Shown here: one piece after another, positions 10,635-22,257 of the stretch | Numbering within the stretch: the stretch's first letter is position 1 | How the letters are laid out: each line of letters begins with the position of its first letter | Assembly: GCA_026018925.1 (NCBI GenBank) | Contig: JAKSZU010000006.1 | Span: 128,975,592-129,039,591 of the forward strand | Reading direction: 5' to 3' | DNA length: 64,000 bases | DNA from: Tupaia tana | Lineage: Eukaryota; Chordata; Mammalia; Scandentia; Tupaiidae | Translations under genes and position numbers: made by a program | The notes under the pieces: model-generated | What the model was told of the DNA's origin: nothing | Seen by the model: the letters and a program-made list of their open reading frames with translations, nothing else | Databases searched by the model: none

Positions 10635-11843
10635 TGTCCATAAATAGTATTTTCTTGGAAAGTGACCTTTTAGTCCCAAGCATCTCATGAAAAGTTTTAG
10701 GATGGAGAATGAGATTTGACAAGGTCAGGTTAGGAAATGTACAGAGCCGTGTGGGTTTGGGGTCTCGGAGATGGGTAACAACCTAGGAATCAAGGACTTT
10801 TATGTGACTGATATTAAAATTAAAAAAAAAAAACACAGTAATAGACTTAACAGACTCAAACTTGATAGGTTGAAAGCAAGTTATAGAGATAAGATTGTGA
10901 GTCCCAGAGGTGAGGGGAGACAGGAGCACTGCCAAGGGTATACGAGGTGCTGGGTTCTGGTTATGAGGTACCTGTACATGCCAAATAGTCCTTGCTTTTT
11001 CTAGATGGGAGAGATTATTGGTTTTCTGCCTAACTCCAGTCTTTTTGCACTGCCCTCTATGTTTAATAGTCACTAAGTAAATATTTTTGGAAAAAAGAAT
11101 AAAGGAATAAATACATTATCTCAGAAAATAAAATAGAGGAGGAAACTTCATCACAAAGGGAGTGTTGTAACTTGTGATAGACTCATGCTAGGAACAACTA
11201 GAAAAGCCAGGTACAGTGATGAAGAGTTTGTGACTTTAAGTGATACCAGTTTGTAACATCAGAGGATGCTGAGGAGATGAACAGTGGAGGGGCTAAGTTG
11301 GACAATTTTGATTTGAAGTGCACCAATCACATGACTGTTCTCAGGATTAGCTGGACTCTGGAGCTGCATGGGACTGAAGACAACAAACGGATGTCCAGTA
11401 TTGAACAGTTCCTGAAATATCTGGTTATTCTCTCTATTTTTGGTGTACAGTCACTAGAATGAATAACCATACCTCTCTTTGGGAAAGGTGTAAGGAAATC
11501 ATCACAGTATAGTTGCCATGGTTATAGGGTTCTTCTTTCTGGGGAATCCCTATGGTCCCATCAGTGCCTTTCAAATATGAAAATTGTCTCAGATCAGATA
11601 AGTGAGCACAGACTTACGGCATTGTATCGGGGCAGTTGCTTTCATCTCCCTACTCTTCTATTCTTGTTTTGTTGTTGTCATCGTTGATTTGGAGGAGAAT
11701 CTTTGTCGATTGTCCATTTCTTTTTTTCATGGGGTACCATGTTCTGTTATCCATTTACACAGACCCCATGGGTCAGGCTTGCGTGGCTCCTCCTCACCTC
11801 CTCTTCCAATTTCGTTAGTCATTTTGATAACTCTTGCCTCCTA

Positions 11844-11844
<1 letters not shown>
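10635..11844. other. Unassigned, no gene seen
   Basis: Mostly unassigned sequence upstream of the CTG tract. The first part may continue the L2 on the minus strand. Short frames at 11277-11462 and 11602-11844 are open but show no domain, no codon-use signal and no resemblance to a protein I know. Confidence 0.35.
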
Positions 11845-11916
<72 letters not shown>

Positions 11917-11972
11917 CTTCTTCTTCTTCTTCTTCTTCTTCTTCTTCTTCTTCTTCTTCTCCTTCTGCCCTG
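11845..11972. repeat. Compound (CTG)23(CTT)15 trinucleotide repeat
   Basis: Counted directly: 23 uninterrupted CTG units (11845-11913), then 15 CTT units (11914-11958), then a CTC, CTT, CTG remnant. In one plus-strand frame it would read poly-Ala then poly-Ser, in a minus-strand frame poly-Ser/Arg. The open frame across it (11703-12029) is explained by the repeat lacking stops and is not evidence of a gene. Confidence 0.95.
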
Positions 11973-12854
11973 ATACCTGGTCTCCATTACTGCCTGATCA
12001 ACCCTGAGCATTGTCCCCATCAATGTTAACAAGCTGGCTCTGTCATTCCCTGTCCAACTGACATACTAGCCTGCAGAGACAAACCACCATGGAACTTCTT
12101 CGTGTAGCAGGCACCCTCATAGCAGTGCATGCCTGAGGGCCTTAGTGAATGTGTGGAGGAAGGGATGGGGAGATGCAGGTCCAGGATACAAAGTAACACT
12201 TTTGCAGGATGACTAGGCTAGAGTACATGTCATGACATGTCATGTACAACCTGACAGCTACAGGTAGTAAAATGGTACTACATTTAGGATTCATGGTAAA
12301 TGAGTAGATTTTAGCTGCTTTTGCCACACACACACACACACACACATACACACACAAAAAGGATTATTGGGAATATGTTAATTTGCCTCACTGTGGTAAC
12401 GTTTTCACTGTCTATATGTATCCCATAACATCATGTTGAAAACCTTAAATATAAACAATACAATGTATTTTTTAAAAAAGAAAGGAAAACCAATTCTTAA
12501 AAAGAAAATTTAAAGTAAATGAAATATGTTCCACTGCAGATTTGGTGGAGTTTAACATTTTGGCTACAAGGGTTTAACAACAAAATTTGTTTAAATTGTT
12601 GTGAGCATAATAATATTGGTGTTGGCTTGGGGATTGTAGTCAATATGAATAAATATTAAAATTTAAAATCATAAATAGGGAGCATCTTACAATTCCACGA
12701 ACTCATTCTACTTGTAAATTTTTGAGTTATACAAGCCTTTTGTGACAGATATGTGTAACAGAGAAAACTGCTAATTAATTAATTGTATACTTAAAAGGTA
12801 CTTGACATTTTGTAGTCTAAGCTCTTACAGAAGCTATGCACTGTTGAGATATAG
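11973..12854. other. Unassigned, with (CA)n at 12325-12355
   Basis: No gene seen. Holds a CA microsatellite and a perfect 16 bp palindrome (acatgtcatgacatgt, 12225-12240). The right end grades into the L1 3' untranslated region. Confidence 0.4.
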
Positions 12855-13144
12855 TTGACAATGTTTGTTGACAATGTCTCATAAAACTTTCAAAAATAAC
12901 CAACTTCGATCAAGAGTGCAAATATATATATTTAGGATATACATCTTGATGTTTTTATATACATATACATGAGAAAATGATCACCACAATTAACCTAATT
13001 AACCTAACCATTATATCATATAGTTACAAATAAAAGTTCCTCCTCTTCCTCTTCCTCTTCTATTTTCTCCGTTTTCCCCCCTTTTCCTTCTGGTGGGCAT
13101 ACTCATGTTCTATCTAATTAGCAAGTCAAATACAGAGTACTCTT

Positions 13145-13405
13145 TTTTTTTTTTTTAACTTTTTTTTAAGGTTTTTGCTGTAGGGCACATACACTTGCCA
13201 GAGAGAGACAGTGAGAGAGAAAGTGAGAAATAACTCCCCATGAGGGCTGGCTATGCCACCAACCCTTCCTCTCTATTCCTCTCCTGGGATTTTGGCTATA
13301 TAAGCACAAGCACCAGCATGAGTTTCAGACTGCCAGTGTGGGACTCAGACCATGATCAGCCATGTGGGAGTCCAGTACCACAACCACTACACCACCTCCT
13401 GTCCC
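13145..13405 (-). mobile_element. tRNA-derived SINE nested in L1
   Basis: T run 13142-13156, 'gctgtagggcacatacactt', GA-rich segment, head complement 'caccacctcctgtcccc' at the right end. Moderately diverged. Confidence 0.82.
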
Positions 13406-13701
13406 CTATATACTTTTTGTTACCTGTGATCACCATGCTATACATTAGATACCTGGAGTTTATTTGTCTGCATAACTGAAACTTTGTAATTTTGTCATTA
13501 TCTCCTTATCACCCTATTTCCCCTTTCCTCAAGCCCATGAGAACCACCCTTCTACTCTGTACTTCTATGAGTTTACTTATTTAGACTCCACATATCTATG
13601 AGATCATGGAATAGTATTATTTCTCTGCCAGGCTTGTTTCATCTAGTAGGAACCTCCAGATTCATCAATGTTGTCTTAAGTGGCAGAATTTCCTTCCTTT
13701 T

Positions 13702-13858
13702 TTTTTAAGAATTATTTTAACTTTATTTATTATTATTTTCCAATTTGACCAGAGAAAGAGAGGGAAAGTGAGAAAGGAAGCCACCAGGTCCAGGGCTTGA
13801 ACGGTGGTCGACCATGTGGGAATCCAGTGCCCCCAACCACCACACCACAAGCCAGCCC
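13702..13858 (-). mobile_element. Short (class B) SINE nested in L1
   Basis: Body-deleted form with 'ccaatttgaccagagaaag' next to the A-tail complement and the head complement 'ccacaagccagcccc' on the right. Perfect 18 bp target-site duplication 'cagaatttccttcctttt' at 13684-13701 and 13859-13876. Confidence 0.9.
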
Positions 13859-14869
13859 CAGAATTTCCTTCCTTTTAAAGCCTAGATAATATTCCAGTGT
13901 ATGTATATATACTGTGTTTTCTTTATCCATTCACTCATCAGCTGACATCTAGGTTGTTTCTATTTCTTGGATATTGTAAGTAATGCTAAAATGAACATGA
14001 GAATACAGATGTATTTTGGAGAATTGGATTTCATTTCCTTTGGATATATACCCATAAATGAGATGACTGGTTATCAGATATTTTTATCAGATGTTTGATT
14101 TGCAAATATTTTCTCTCATGCTGTAGGTTGCCTTTTCACTTTGTTGATTGTATCGTTGCAGTGCCGAAGCTTTTTAGTTTGATGTAATTCCACTTGTCTA
14201 TTTTTCCTTTTGTTACCTGTGCGTTTGACATCATATTGGAAAAATTGTTGCAAGACCAATATCAAAATATTTTCTATGTTTTCTTCTCAGATTTGTGGTT
14301 TCAGGTTTCCAGCCTATTTTGTGTTGACTTCTGTATGTGATGTGAGATAAGAATCAAATTTAATTCTTTTGCATGCAGATATCTAGTTTTCCTGACATCA
14401 CTTATGGAGGAGACTAACATTTTCCCGTTGTGTGTTTTTGGCACCCAGATTAATGATCAGTGACTTCATACCTGAGGGTTAGGTTCTGGGCTCTCTATTC
14501 CACTCTATTGATCAGTATATCTGTCTTTATGGCAGTACTATGTTGCCTTGGTTACTGTAGCTATGTAATACATATTAAAGTTAGAAAGCGTGATGTCCCC
14601 AGCTGTTTTTGTTCTTGTTCATGTTATTCATGGTCTCTTGTGGTTTTATATGAATTTTAGGATTTTTTTTCCCTGTAGCTATAAAGAATGCTACCAGGAT
14701 TTTGACGGGGATTGCACTGAATCTGTAGATCAATTAAAGTAAAGTAGACATTTTGAAGATATTAATTTTTCTAATTCATGAACAAAAGATGTCTTGCTCT
14801 TTATCTGTGTCTTAATTTCTTTTATCAATACTTTGGTTTCTCTTCAGGCCATATAAATTTCTTACTTTT

Positions 14870-15135
14870 TTCTTTTTTTTTTTTTTTTGCCAGAGGGCAT
14901 GTGTGCTCACTAGTGAAAGACAGAGAGAAAGACTGAGAGAAAAAGTGAGAAAGCGCTCACCGTGGGGCATGGTCACGCCACAATCCCTTTTCCTCTACTT
15001 CTCCCTCATTTTAAGATTTTGGGCATGCATGAACATGTACTCTGCATGTTTTCTGAGCCACCATGTCTGGGACTTGTACTGTGCTGTTAGCCAAGTGGGA
15101 TCTAGCTGCCTTAACCACACACAACTGGCTGGTTT
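14870..15135 (-). mobile_element. tRNA-derived SINE nested in L1, older
   Basis: T run 14872-14888, 'gccagagggcatgtgtgctc', 'cacaatcccttttcctctac' body, right end 'acacacaactggctgg'. It splits the L1 ORF2 sequence. Confidence 0.78.
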
Positions 15136-15720
15136 AAAAATCTTTAACCTTTTATTTTGCTTCATCAGTGTTTTATAATTTTCAGTGTTCTTGTCTTTCA
15201 TCTGCTCATCTAAGTTTATCCTAAGAGTTCTACTCTTTTTATTGCTATTATAAAAGAGATTGTTTTATTAATTTCTTTTTTTAGATAGTTTGTTGTTAAT
15301 GTGTAGAAATAAGACTGAGTTTTGTATGTTAGTTTTGTACAATGAAACTTTACTATTTTTTATGCCTTCTAATAATCTTATTGAGTCATTAGTGTTTTCT
15401 ATATGTATAAGCATACCATCTGAAAAAAAGGATAATTTCACTTCTTTCCTAATTTGAATGCCTTTTATTTCTTTTCCTTGTTCAAGTGCTCTGCCTAGGA
15501 TTTCTTGTACTATGTTGAATAGATATGGTAAGAGTGGGCATGCTTGCCTTGTACCATATATTAGAAGAAAAGCTTCAGCTTTCCTCCTTTTATTCTGAAT
15601 GTGCCTTTTATCAATGGCCTATATTGTGTTGAGATAAGTTCTTTTCACACCTACATTGTTGAAAACTTTTCTAATAAATGGAAACATGTTTATAGGTACT
15701 CATTTTATATAGGATTTATA

Positions 15721-15970
15721 TTTTAAACATTTAAAGTTCTAAAAAAATTATTTTGTGAGTGTTTGAGAGGCCTCACTAAAATGTTTAAGTGGGCTCATTT
15801 TCCAAATGGCTATTTTTTGAGTGGCCAAAGAAATGCACCTCTTGTTTTAAGCAGATTACATTCTTTGTTGGCTCTTTAAGCTTGCCAAGCAGCAATAAAA
15901 TTAACTTTACTGACTCTTGATTCTCCGCCATTTTAATTTCTCATTTTATGACTCTATTTTCTTTTTCTTT

Positions 15971-16014
<44 letters not shown>

Positions 16015-16854
16015 TTTCTTTTTTTTTTTTTTCCTTCTTACTGAGTTCATTTCTGCTCTTGGTTTGTACAGGGCAGCAAAGAATGAAAATCTGATTTCAC
16101 GGTCTGACCATTTAATGATCTGTGGTGCATAAAAACAAAAAATTTATTCTCTGCTGAGTGAAAGATGTCAGACAAGCTGAGTTATTGGCTTTTCTTGTTA
16201 GTCTGTTTGTCCCTTTATAAATTCAAATCAATAAATAAAATATTTCATGTTCATAGAAAGAAAAAAAAGCATTTTGGTATCTATAGCAGTGACGTGTGCA
16301 TATAGTTATGCGTTAAATTTTGACCTGTGTCTAAAGTTGTGAGTTGAGGTTGCAAAGTATTTGTGTGTTTGAGGAAAACCTGGGTCTTGCATTTTGTGTG
16401 AGATATTCTTTTTTCTCCAGAGGATATTAATATATTAGATGCAAAGTCTCTAAAAATTAATCAGGTCTGTTTTAATGTAAAAAGTAACAAACATGGATAA
16501 AATTCTAGTATTCCCAGAAACTAAAGACTAAAACTTTTGACAGCTCAAAATGTATTAGTATCTAAACTACAAAAAGGAAAAATTCCATCTCAACCAATTT
16601 TGCTAGCTCAGAAGCAGTTTTTATTTATTTTTTCCCCTTTTCTATAAACCAAGTTGATGTAAAAAAGTGGCTCTTAGATTAATCAGTCCAGATTTATAAA
16701 TTTGGATTGAAAAATCTCCAGAAGTAAATGGATAATTTCCTTGAGTTTGTCAGTATGGAATAGAACTTTGAAAAGTAAAATGTATTTTTTTTTTTAATAT
16801 TTGAGGGTTTTTTTTTTCTCTTGTAGAAACTAGTTAATCTGAGCTTACAAACCT
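15721..16854. other. Unassigned, with (CTTT)n
   Basis: AT-rich DNA between two L1 fragments. A (CTTT)n microsatellite ending in a T run lies at 15959-16033. No gene and no other repeat recognised. Confidence 0.45.
15959..16033. repeat. (CTTT)n microsatellite
   Basis: About a dozen CTTT units followed by poly-T with two interruptions. Confidence 0.92.
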
Positions 16855-17600
16855 TTTCATATATACATCGGACATTTATATGTTTTCTTTGGAGAAATGT
16901 CTATTCTGGTCTTTTGCCCATTTTTTAATTGGGTCGTTTATTTTACCAACTATTAAGTTGTATGTATGTATATATAAATTTCAGATATAAACTCATCAGA
17001 TATATAGTTTATGAATATATTTTTCTAATTAATAAATTACTAATTCAGTTTTTTGATTGTTTCTTTCATTGTACAAAACTTTTCATTTAAAGTAGTTTCT
17101 ATTATTTATTTTTGTTTTTGTGGCCTGAACTGTTGGTGTAATATTCAAAAAAATATTACCAAGGTAATATTCAGCAGTTCAGCAGTTTTTTGTCTATGTT
17201 CTCATCTGGGAGGTTTATCGTTCCTACACATATATGTAGGCCTTTTATCCATTTTTGAGTTGATTTTTGAGTATGATATAAAACAAAGGTCTAATTTTAT
17301 TCTTTTGCATATGGAAATTCATTTTCCCCTCACTGGTGAAATTATCCTTTAGCTATTTATTTTATCCTCTTAATGCCATTGTCAAAATTAGTTGACCACA
17401 TGGGAGTCCAGCGACATAGCCATTACGCTAACTGCTGGTTCCCCATATATTATTCTATTTATTTCTGAGCTTTCCATTCTGTTCCACTGGTCTATGTATA
17501 TGCTTTTATACAAGTACCATATGATTTTGATTACTATAACATTGTAATATACTTTATATCAGAAAGTTTGATACTTTATTTCTGGTAAAATAGAGAAGGC
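16855..17600 (-). mobile_element. L1 ORF2 fragment, old
   Basis: Reverse-strand ORF2 landmarks: 'tggagaaatgtctattctgg' (16891), 'ttttgcccattttttaattg' (16912), 'gtctatgttctcatctggga' (17192), 'ccattctgttccactggtct' (17473). Interrupted by a 3'-truncated SINE head at 17391-17443. Frames are destroyed. Confidence 0.82.
17391..17443 (-). mobile_element. 3'-truncated tRNA-derived SINE (head only)
   Basis: Only about the first 50 bases of the SINE are present. On the minus strand it starts 'ggggaaccagcagttagcg', passes the A box and stops inside the anticodon-arm region at 'gtggtcaac'. There is no B box, body or A tail. The right-hand wording 'ggttccc' places it with the freshest subfamily. The junction 'gttgacca' is common to the SINE and to the host L1. 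Confidence 0.85.
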
Positions 17601-18646
17601 TTCCCAGTAACTGAAGAAAATGCAGCTGGATTATTGTAGTTAGAACAAAATAAACCCAATTTAATAAAAATATACTATAAGTCAATAAGCATGTGCTAAT
17701 TGTATTAATTGGATATGTTGATGGAGTTTGCATATTAAATCATTGCATATATAAATTGGCCAGCTACCAAAAATTATTTTCTTTAATGAGGCATGGTAAC
17801 TATAGAGCAAGGCACTTTGCCAAGTACTGTCTATATAAATTTATTAATCACTATCTGCCACTGTAAGTCTTTGATAAAAACAGTCTTTTACAAAACACAA
17901 AATGATTGTCCTATACAAAGTGTGCATTCTTATGTCTTCACTTTTAATGTTTTTGGTTAATAATTATTTTCATATATTGTAATTTAATTCTATTTTTGGA
18001 TGCAGTTATATAAAAAAAATTTGTTCAGGGGTTGATCCATGAAGAATCCCCTTTAGCAGGATGACAGTGTAATGAGAGAAGGTTAGAGAAAGCAGCCAGT
18101 GCAGCTAAAGATCAGCATGGCAAGGAAATTCAGGATATAGAAGCCATCTGGCCTGAGGTCATTTAGCAAATCCTTACTAGGAAATCTAGCATTTGTTAAC
18201 TTCAGTAACAATGCAAGATAGAAATGTTTCAAATTCTCTTATTATAGTGAATGATTCAAGATTCTAAAGGAGGCTGGCCTACAATGCTATCTTCAAACAT
18301 GCTGGGCATTTTTCCATTTTCAGATATCTCTAACTAAAACTATAGATGAACTATAGTGTACCCAAACTTACAGCATTTTCTGTCAGCCTACATGTGATGA
18401 GTACACTGTGTCTAGAGAAGGTCATTTAGACAAGTAAAATGATAACTAATTGTACTGATTACGTAGTGGATATTTTTGTGATTTGTGTTAATAACCCTAT
18501 GTTCTATCTGTTTATTTCTATTTGGCTTATGATCTTTATCCTTGGTTTTTCTCCTAAGGCCCCCTCTTTTTCTTGTACTTCTCTCAGGCTGGCCCAGTTC
18601 TGGAAATGACTTTCTCATTAACATTTCCTGTCGAAAGTAGGTAATT
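17601..18646. other. Unassigned; weak MIR trace
   Basis: No gene seen. 'aaggcactttgccaagtact' at 17811 followed by 'ttattaatcactatctgcca' may be a remnant of MIR on the minus strand. The remainder is unassigned. Confidence 0.35.
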
Positions 18647-18791
18647 GGGCCCAGCTGCGGTAGTGTGCACTGGTAGACGCTGCTATCTGATGCTCAGACA
18701 ACCCCCAAAACTGGGCACCTGTAGTTCCAGCACTCCAGAGGCTGAGGCAGGAGAATTGCAACGTAGTGAGACTCTGTCTAGCCAAAGAAGT
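18647..18791 (+). mobile_element. 7SL-derived (Alu/B1-like) SINE with odd insert
   Basis: The run 'cctgtagttccagcactcca' then 'gaggctgaggcaggagaatt' (18719-18757) is the 7SL Alu-domain signature, and 'gtagtgagactctgtct' (18764-18780) matches the end of Alu-type units. The start 'gcccagctgcggtagtgtgca' resembles the 7SL start, but about 48 extra bases (18671-18718) separate it from the rest. There is no clear A tail. Only such element in the window. Confidence 0.7.
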
Positions 18792-18914
18792 GATAAAATT
18801 TTAACTTTCATTTTATAGGTGTTAGCTTAATCTTTCAATAATAACTGAAGGACATGATGCATTTGGATTTGCAATTTGAAATCCAAAGTCTTCCTGTTTT
18901 GCTAGGAAATAAGA

Positions 18915-19191
18915 CTTTCTTTTTTTCTTTCTTTCTTCCTTTCCTTCTTTATTTTTGGAGAGATTTTTGTTATAGGGTGCGTGCACTCACCAGAAAGAGA
19001 GACAGAAAGCGAAAAATTACCCCCAAGGCGGATGGTCACACCACAATCCCTTCTCCTCCATTCTCCTCTTGGGATCTTGGGCATGCACGCACAAATGCCC
19101 AGCATGACTTTAAGCCACTGGGTCTGGGACTCGAACCACGGTCAAGTACATGGGAGTCCAGTGACATAGTCATTACACCAACTGCTGGTCC
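18915..19191 (-). mobile_element. tRNA-derived SINE, class A
   Basis: CTTT-rich tail complement 18919-18953, 'gttatagggtgcgtgcactc', body 'cccttctcctccattctcct', right end 'accaactgctggtccc'. The decayed palindrome 'cccccaaggcgg' is at 19020-19031. Confidence 0.88.
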
Positions 19192-19199
19192 CTAAAAAA

Positions 19200-19335
19200 A
19201 GATATTTTTTTATTCAATGCATATTCACTGAGAGCTTCCATTTACTAGACACCGTTCTAATCACTGGGGATAAAGCAGTGAACAAAAATGAAAACACAAA
19301 ACCTCCTCCCTTATGGAGCTTATATCTACTTACTG
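19200..19335 (-). mobile_element. L2 3' end fragment
   Basis: Very clear wording: 'agacaccgttctaatcactg' (19247), 'gggataaagcagtgaacaaa' (19267), 'cccttatggagcttatat' (19308), the reverse complement of the L2 3' terminus. Confidence 0.8.
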
Positions 19336-19710
19336 TATGTACCTATATCTGTCTTTATATTTAAATATTTTTATTAAACATTAAAAATTTAAAAGTAATA
19401 ATACACAAGAACCAATGTACACACACCTATATAACAGAAAAGAGGGGTTAATGGTTCTTACAGTGGAGTAAAAAAAGTGTCACTTTTAAATAGAATAACT
19501 AGTATACAGCTTGACAAGTCGACATTTGAACAAACACCTAAAGGACTTGTTCAATGTCACAGAATGCTGTTGTGTGAGAATGCCGGAAGGGGTTTGAACA
19601 GCAGCTGGTTTTAACAGACGTATTGACAGATTCCTGGAAGTGACACATAGTTTTTGATATATTGATGTACAGTCCATGAAAGAGAAGCCTTATCAAGAGT
19701 GGGAGGGTTG
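19336..19710. other. Unassigned, no gene seen
   Basis: AT-rich DNA between the L2 fragment and a SINE, without recognisable features. Confidence 0.35.
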
Positions 19711-19976
19711 GAACCAGTAGATGGCATAATGATTACATGGCTGGACTCCCATGCAATCGACTGTGGTTCTAGTCTCGGACTTGGTTGCTTAAACTCATGC
19801 CAGGCCTGTGTGCATGTGTGCCTAAAATCTTGGGAAGAGACTGGAGGAGAAGGGATTGCAGCATGGCCATCCCCATGCCACGGCTTCTCACTTTCTGTTA
19901 CTCTATCTGTCTCTGTATCTCCAGCAAGCTCATGCATCTTACAGCAAAAATCTCTCTTAAAAAAAAAAAAAAAAAG
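19711..19976 (+). mobile_element. tRNA-derived SINE, class A
   Basis: Head 'ggaaccagtagatggcataatg' begins at about 19711, B-box region 'gtggttctagtctcgga' at 19763, body 'ctggaggagaagggattgca' at 19841, A17 tail at 19960-19976. Flanking 'gggagggtt' and 'gagagggtt' look like an eroded target duplication. Confidence 0.88.
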
Positions 19977-20424
19977 GATGAGAGGGTTAAAAATCAGCTG
20001 TTTGACATAACCATCCATGCACTTCCTTTAAAGTGAACAGACACAATCAATTGTGGTCAGTCAATGAGAATCCCAGATAAAATGACAAGTTTTTAAAGTA
20101 GATGTTTACACATTTTACTTTGATTCAGATTTTAGTTTAATCAGAAACCAATCTCAGTAATTTTAGAAAAGAAATCAGGCTAAATATTTTGGTATAGGTT
20201 AAGGGAAGGTGTAGCTGTCTGGAAGGAAGAAAGCAAGATGGGCCCGAGCATGAGAGACAGGAGCATAATTTTACAGGTAGAATTACGTCCATTATGGGAT
20301 TATGTGTTACACTCATTAATGGAATAAGTACAGTGAAGTTGATTAATACAGAATCTGAGCAAATCCTTTCAAATTTGCACATACACAGACATATATGATT
20401 TTGAATTGGTAGCACATTTGCATG
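19977..20424. other. Unassigned, no gene seen
   Basis: No recognised repeat; short frames only. Confidence 0.35.
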
Positions 20425-21220
20425 GTTCAAGCAACATACAAATACAAAAACATACCTGGAAGGAATTTTCTATCCCGCTCTTGTAACTTGTGTTATATGC
20501 TCCTTTTGCATCTTAAAGTTCTTTCTGTATTAATCCTTAATAATACATTTATAAAGGGCTTTCTAATTTTTTTAATATTGGAATATCTTCCATTGTATGA
20601 CTAGACTATGATCTCTTTAAACTATCAAATAAAATTTAAGGTGATTTCTTCCTTTTAGTATTAAGAAAATGACACATTGTCTAAGCATGTATGTATGTAA
20701 CTTCACATATGTGGTAGTATATGTCAAGGATAAAATCCTGAGAGTAGGATGATGGTGCCAAAGGGTACAAGCATGTTAGAGAAATGCTGCCAAATAGTCT
20801 CTATAGGCTATTTGCTCACTAAAATTCCATATGTTACTATTTCCCTGTAGCCTTGCTTACACATGTATTTTTTTTTTTTTTTTGAGAGGTTTTTCGCTAT
20901 AGGGCGCGTGCGCTCGCCAGACAGACAGAGAGAGACATAGAGACAGAAAGCGAGAAATCACCCCCCAGGGGGGATGGTCACGCCGCAATCCCTTCTCCTC
21001 CATTCTCCTCTCGGGATCTTGGGCACGCACGCACACGCGCCCGGCGTGAGTTGTAAGCCACCGGGTCCGAGACGCGAACCACGGTCGACTACGTGGGAGT
21101 CCAGCGACATAGCCATTACGCTAACTGCTGGTTCCCCACATGTATTTTTGATTTTATCTCATCAGGCAGATGAAAATGATACGATTTAATTTTGGGTAAG
21201 AGATCTAAGACGTCGTTTAA
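20425..21220 (-). mobile_element. L1M fragment, old, split by SINE
   Basis: Decayed L1 3' region on the minus strand: 'gatgatggtgccaaagggta' (20749) and 'gaaatgctgccaaatagtct' (20781), continuing after the SINE with 'ttgattttatctcatcaggc' (21148). These follow ORF2 end and 3'UTR order. Confidence 0.55.
20873..21136 (-). mobile_element. tRNA-derived SINE, freshest subfamily
   Basis: CpG-rich and nearly undamaged. Perfect 13 bp target-site duplication 'cacatgtattttt' at 20860-20872 and 21137-21149. C6-A-G6 palindrome at 20961-20973. Sense-strand B box GGTTCGCGTCT, head 'ggggaaccagcagttagcg'. It shares 'ttgtaagcc' next to the B box with the copy at 22258. Confidence 0.95.
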
Positions 21221-21225
21221 GGAGG

Positions 21226-21479
21226 ATTTGTTGTTGTTGTTGTTGTTGTTAGAGAGCACATGCACTCACAAGAGAGAGGGAGAGAAAGAAAGCACCCCTC
21301 CCCCAGTATGGTGTGATCAATCTGCAATCCCTTCTCCTCCTTTTCTCCATTTGTCAAGATTTTGGGCACACGTGTACACACACCCATCATGTTTTTTAAG
21401 TCACTAGTTCCAGAACTAGAACCGTGTGATTGGTAATTGGGATCTGAGACCCTTAACCACTAGGCCATGGGCCTGGCCC
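21226..21479 (-). mobile_element. tRNA-derived SINE, old copy
   Basis: (GTT)n tail complement at 21229-21250, GA-rich segment, 'caatcccttctcctcctttt' body, right end 'ggccatgggcctggccc'. Confidence 0.75.
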
Positions 21480-22236
21480 TGGTTCAGGTCTAATGAAAGT
21501 GTGCCTGTAGCTTCAGCTGGACCAAAATAAACTATTAGGACATTGAGGAGGAGACAGGGGATTCCTGGAGCAGAATAACATGCAGAGCAGATGGTCAGAT
21601 GGATGAAAAACCCATCGCTTATTCAGAGAGTTCAGCAGGACACTCAGGGAAGACTTGATTTGCCAGTGATCTGGCCCTTAAGATATTACACAAGGTTTAC
21701 CTGAGGTGTATGGGCCCATTTGACTTGAATCTTCTACTGAATAATCCTAACTTTTGCCTCACTGATGCCTGTTCCATTGATGCCACCTACACTTATTGTG
21801 ACTCATTCTGCTTGTGTCTTTGATATCTTCCATTTTGATTCTATCTTATCTATTCTTTTTGAAGCTTGCTAAACATTATTAGGAGGAAGAGATCATTTGG
21901 TGCCAGCCACTACCAGTGGTTGCCGTAACCATCAATTACTATCACATTTATAACAGAGTTCATATAGCTCAGGGTCAGTATTGTTCTTGTTTCTCTCTTG
22001 GCCAATTTTCAGCTCCAGGTCTTGGCTTGAGTTTTCCACTTCCCTAAAATATCTTCCTGTTCCTGTATCCTATCCAAAACCTACCCAATATTCAAGTTAA
22101 ATAATTTATTTGTGACTGTCAGTACACATTGATTATCAACAGGTTGATTACTGCTCTTTCCTTCTCCTACTCTTAGACATTTTATATAATTTCACAGTAT
22201 CCTATACTTTCTCATTGTGTAAAATGTTTCCCTTCT
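21480..22236 (+). mobile_element. Probable L2 fragment, weak
   Basis: 'cagtgatctggcccttaaga' (21664), a 'gcctcactgatgcctgttcc' stretch and 'ttttgaagcttgctaaacat' (21858) follow L2 3' order on the plus strand, but identity is low and 21480-21640 is unassigned. No gene seen. Confidence 0.4.
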
Positions 22237-22257
22237 AGAACTGGATAATACATTTTT

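Larger units (their letters stand above)
12855..15720 (-). mobile_element. L1 (L1M/PB-type), 3'UTR and ORF2 part, old
   Basis: Reverse-strand L1: the 3' untranslated motif order 'atgagaaaatgatcaccaca' (12970), 'gatcaccatgctatacatta' (13429) and 'cttctatgagtttacttatt' (13562), then ORF2-coding sequence from about 13880 to 15720, including the complement of the finger-like C-terminus and the reverse transcriptase region. Frames are broken throughout. Three SINEs are nested in it (13145, 13702 and 14870). Confidence 0.85.

Noticed and set aside
11703..12029. 108-codon frame with poly-Ala and poly-Ser as a possible gene
   Set aside because: The frame is open because CTG and CTT repeats contain no stops; no domain, no splice context and no resemblance outside the repeat.
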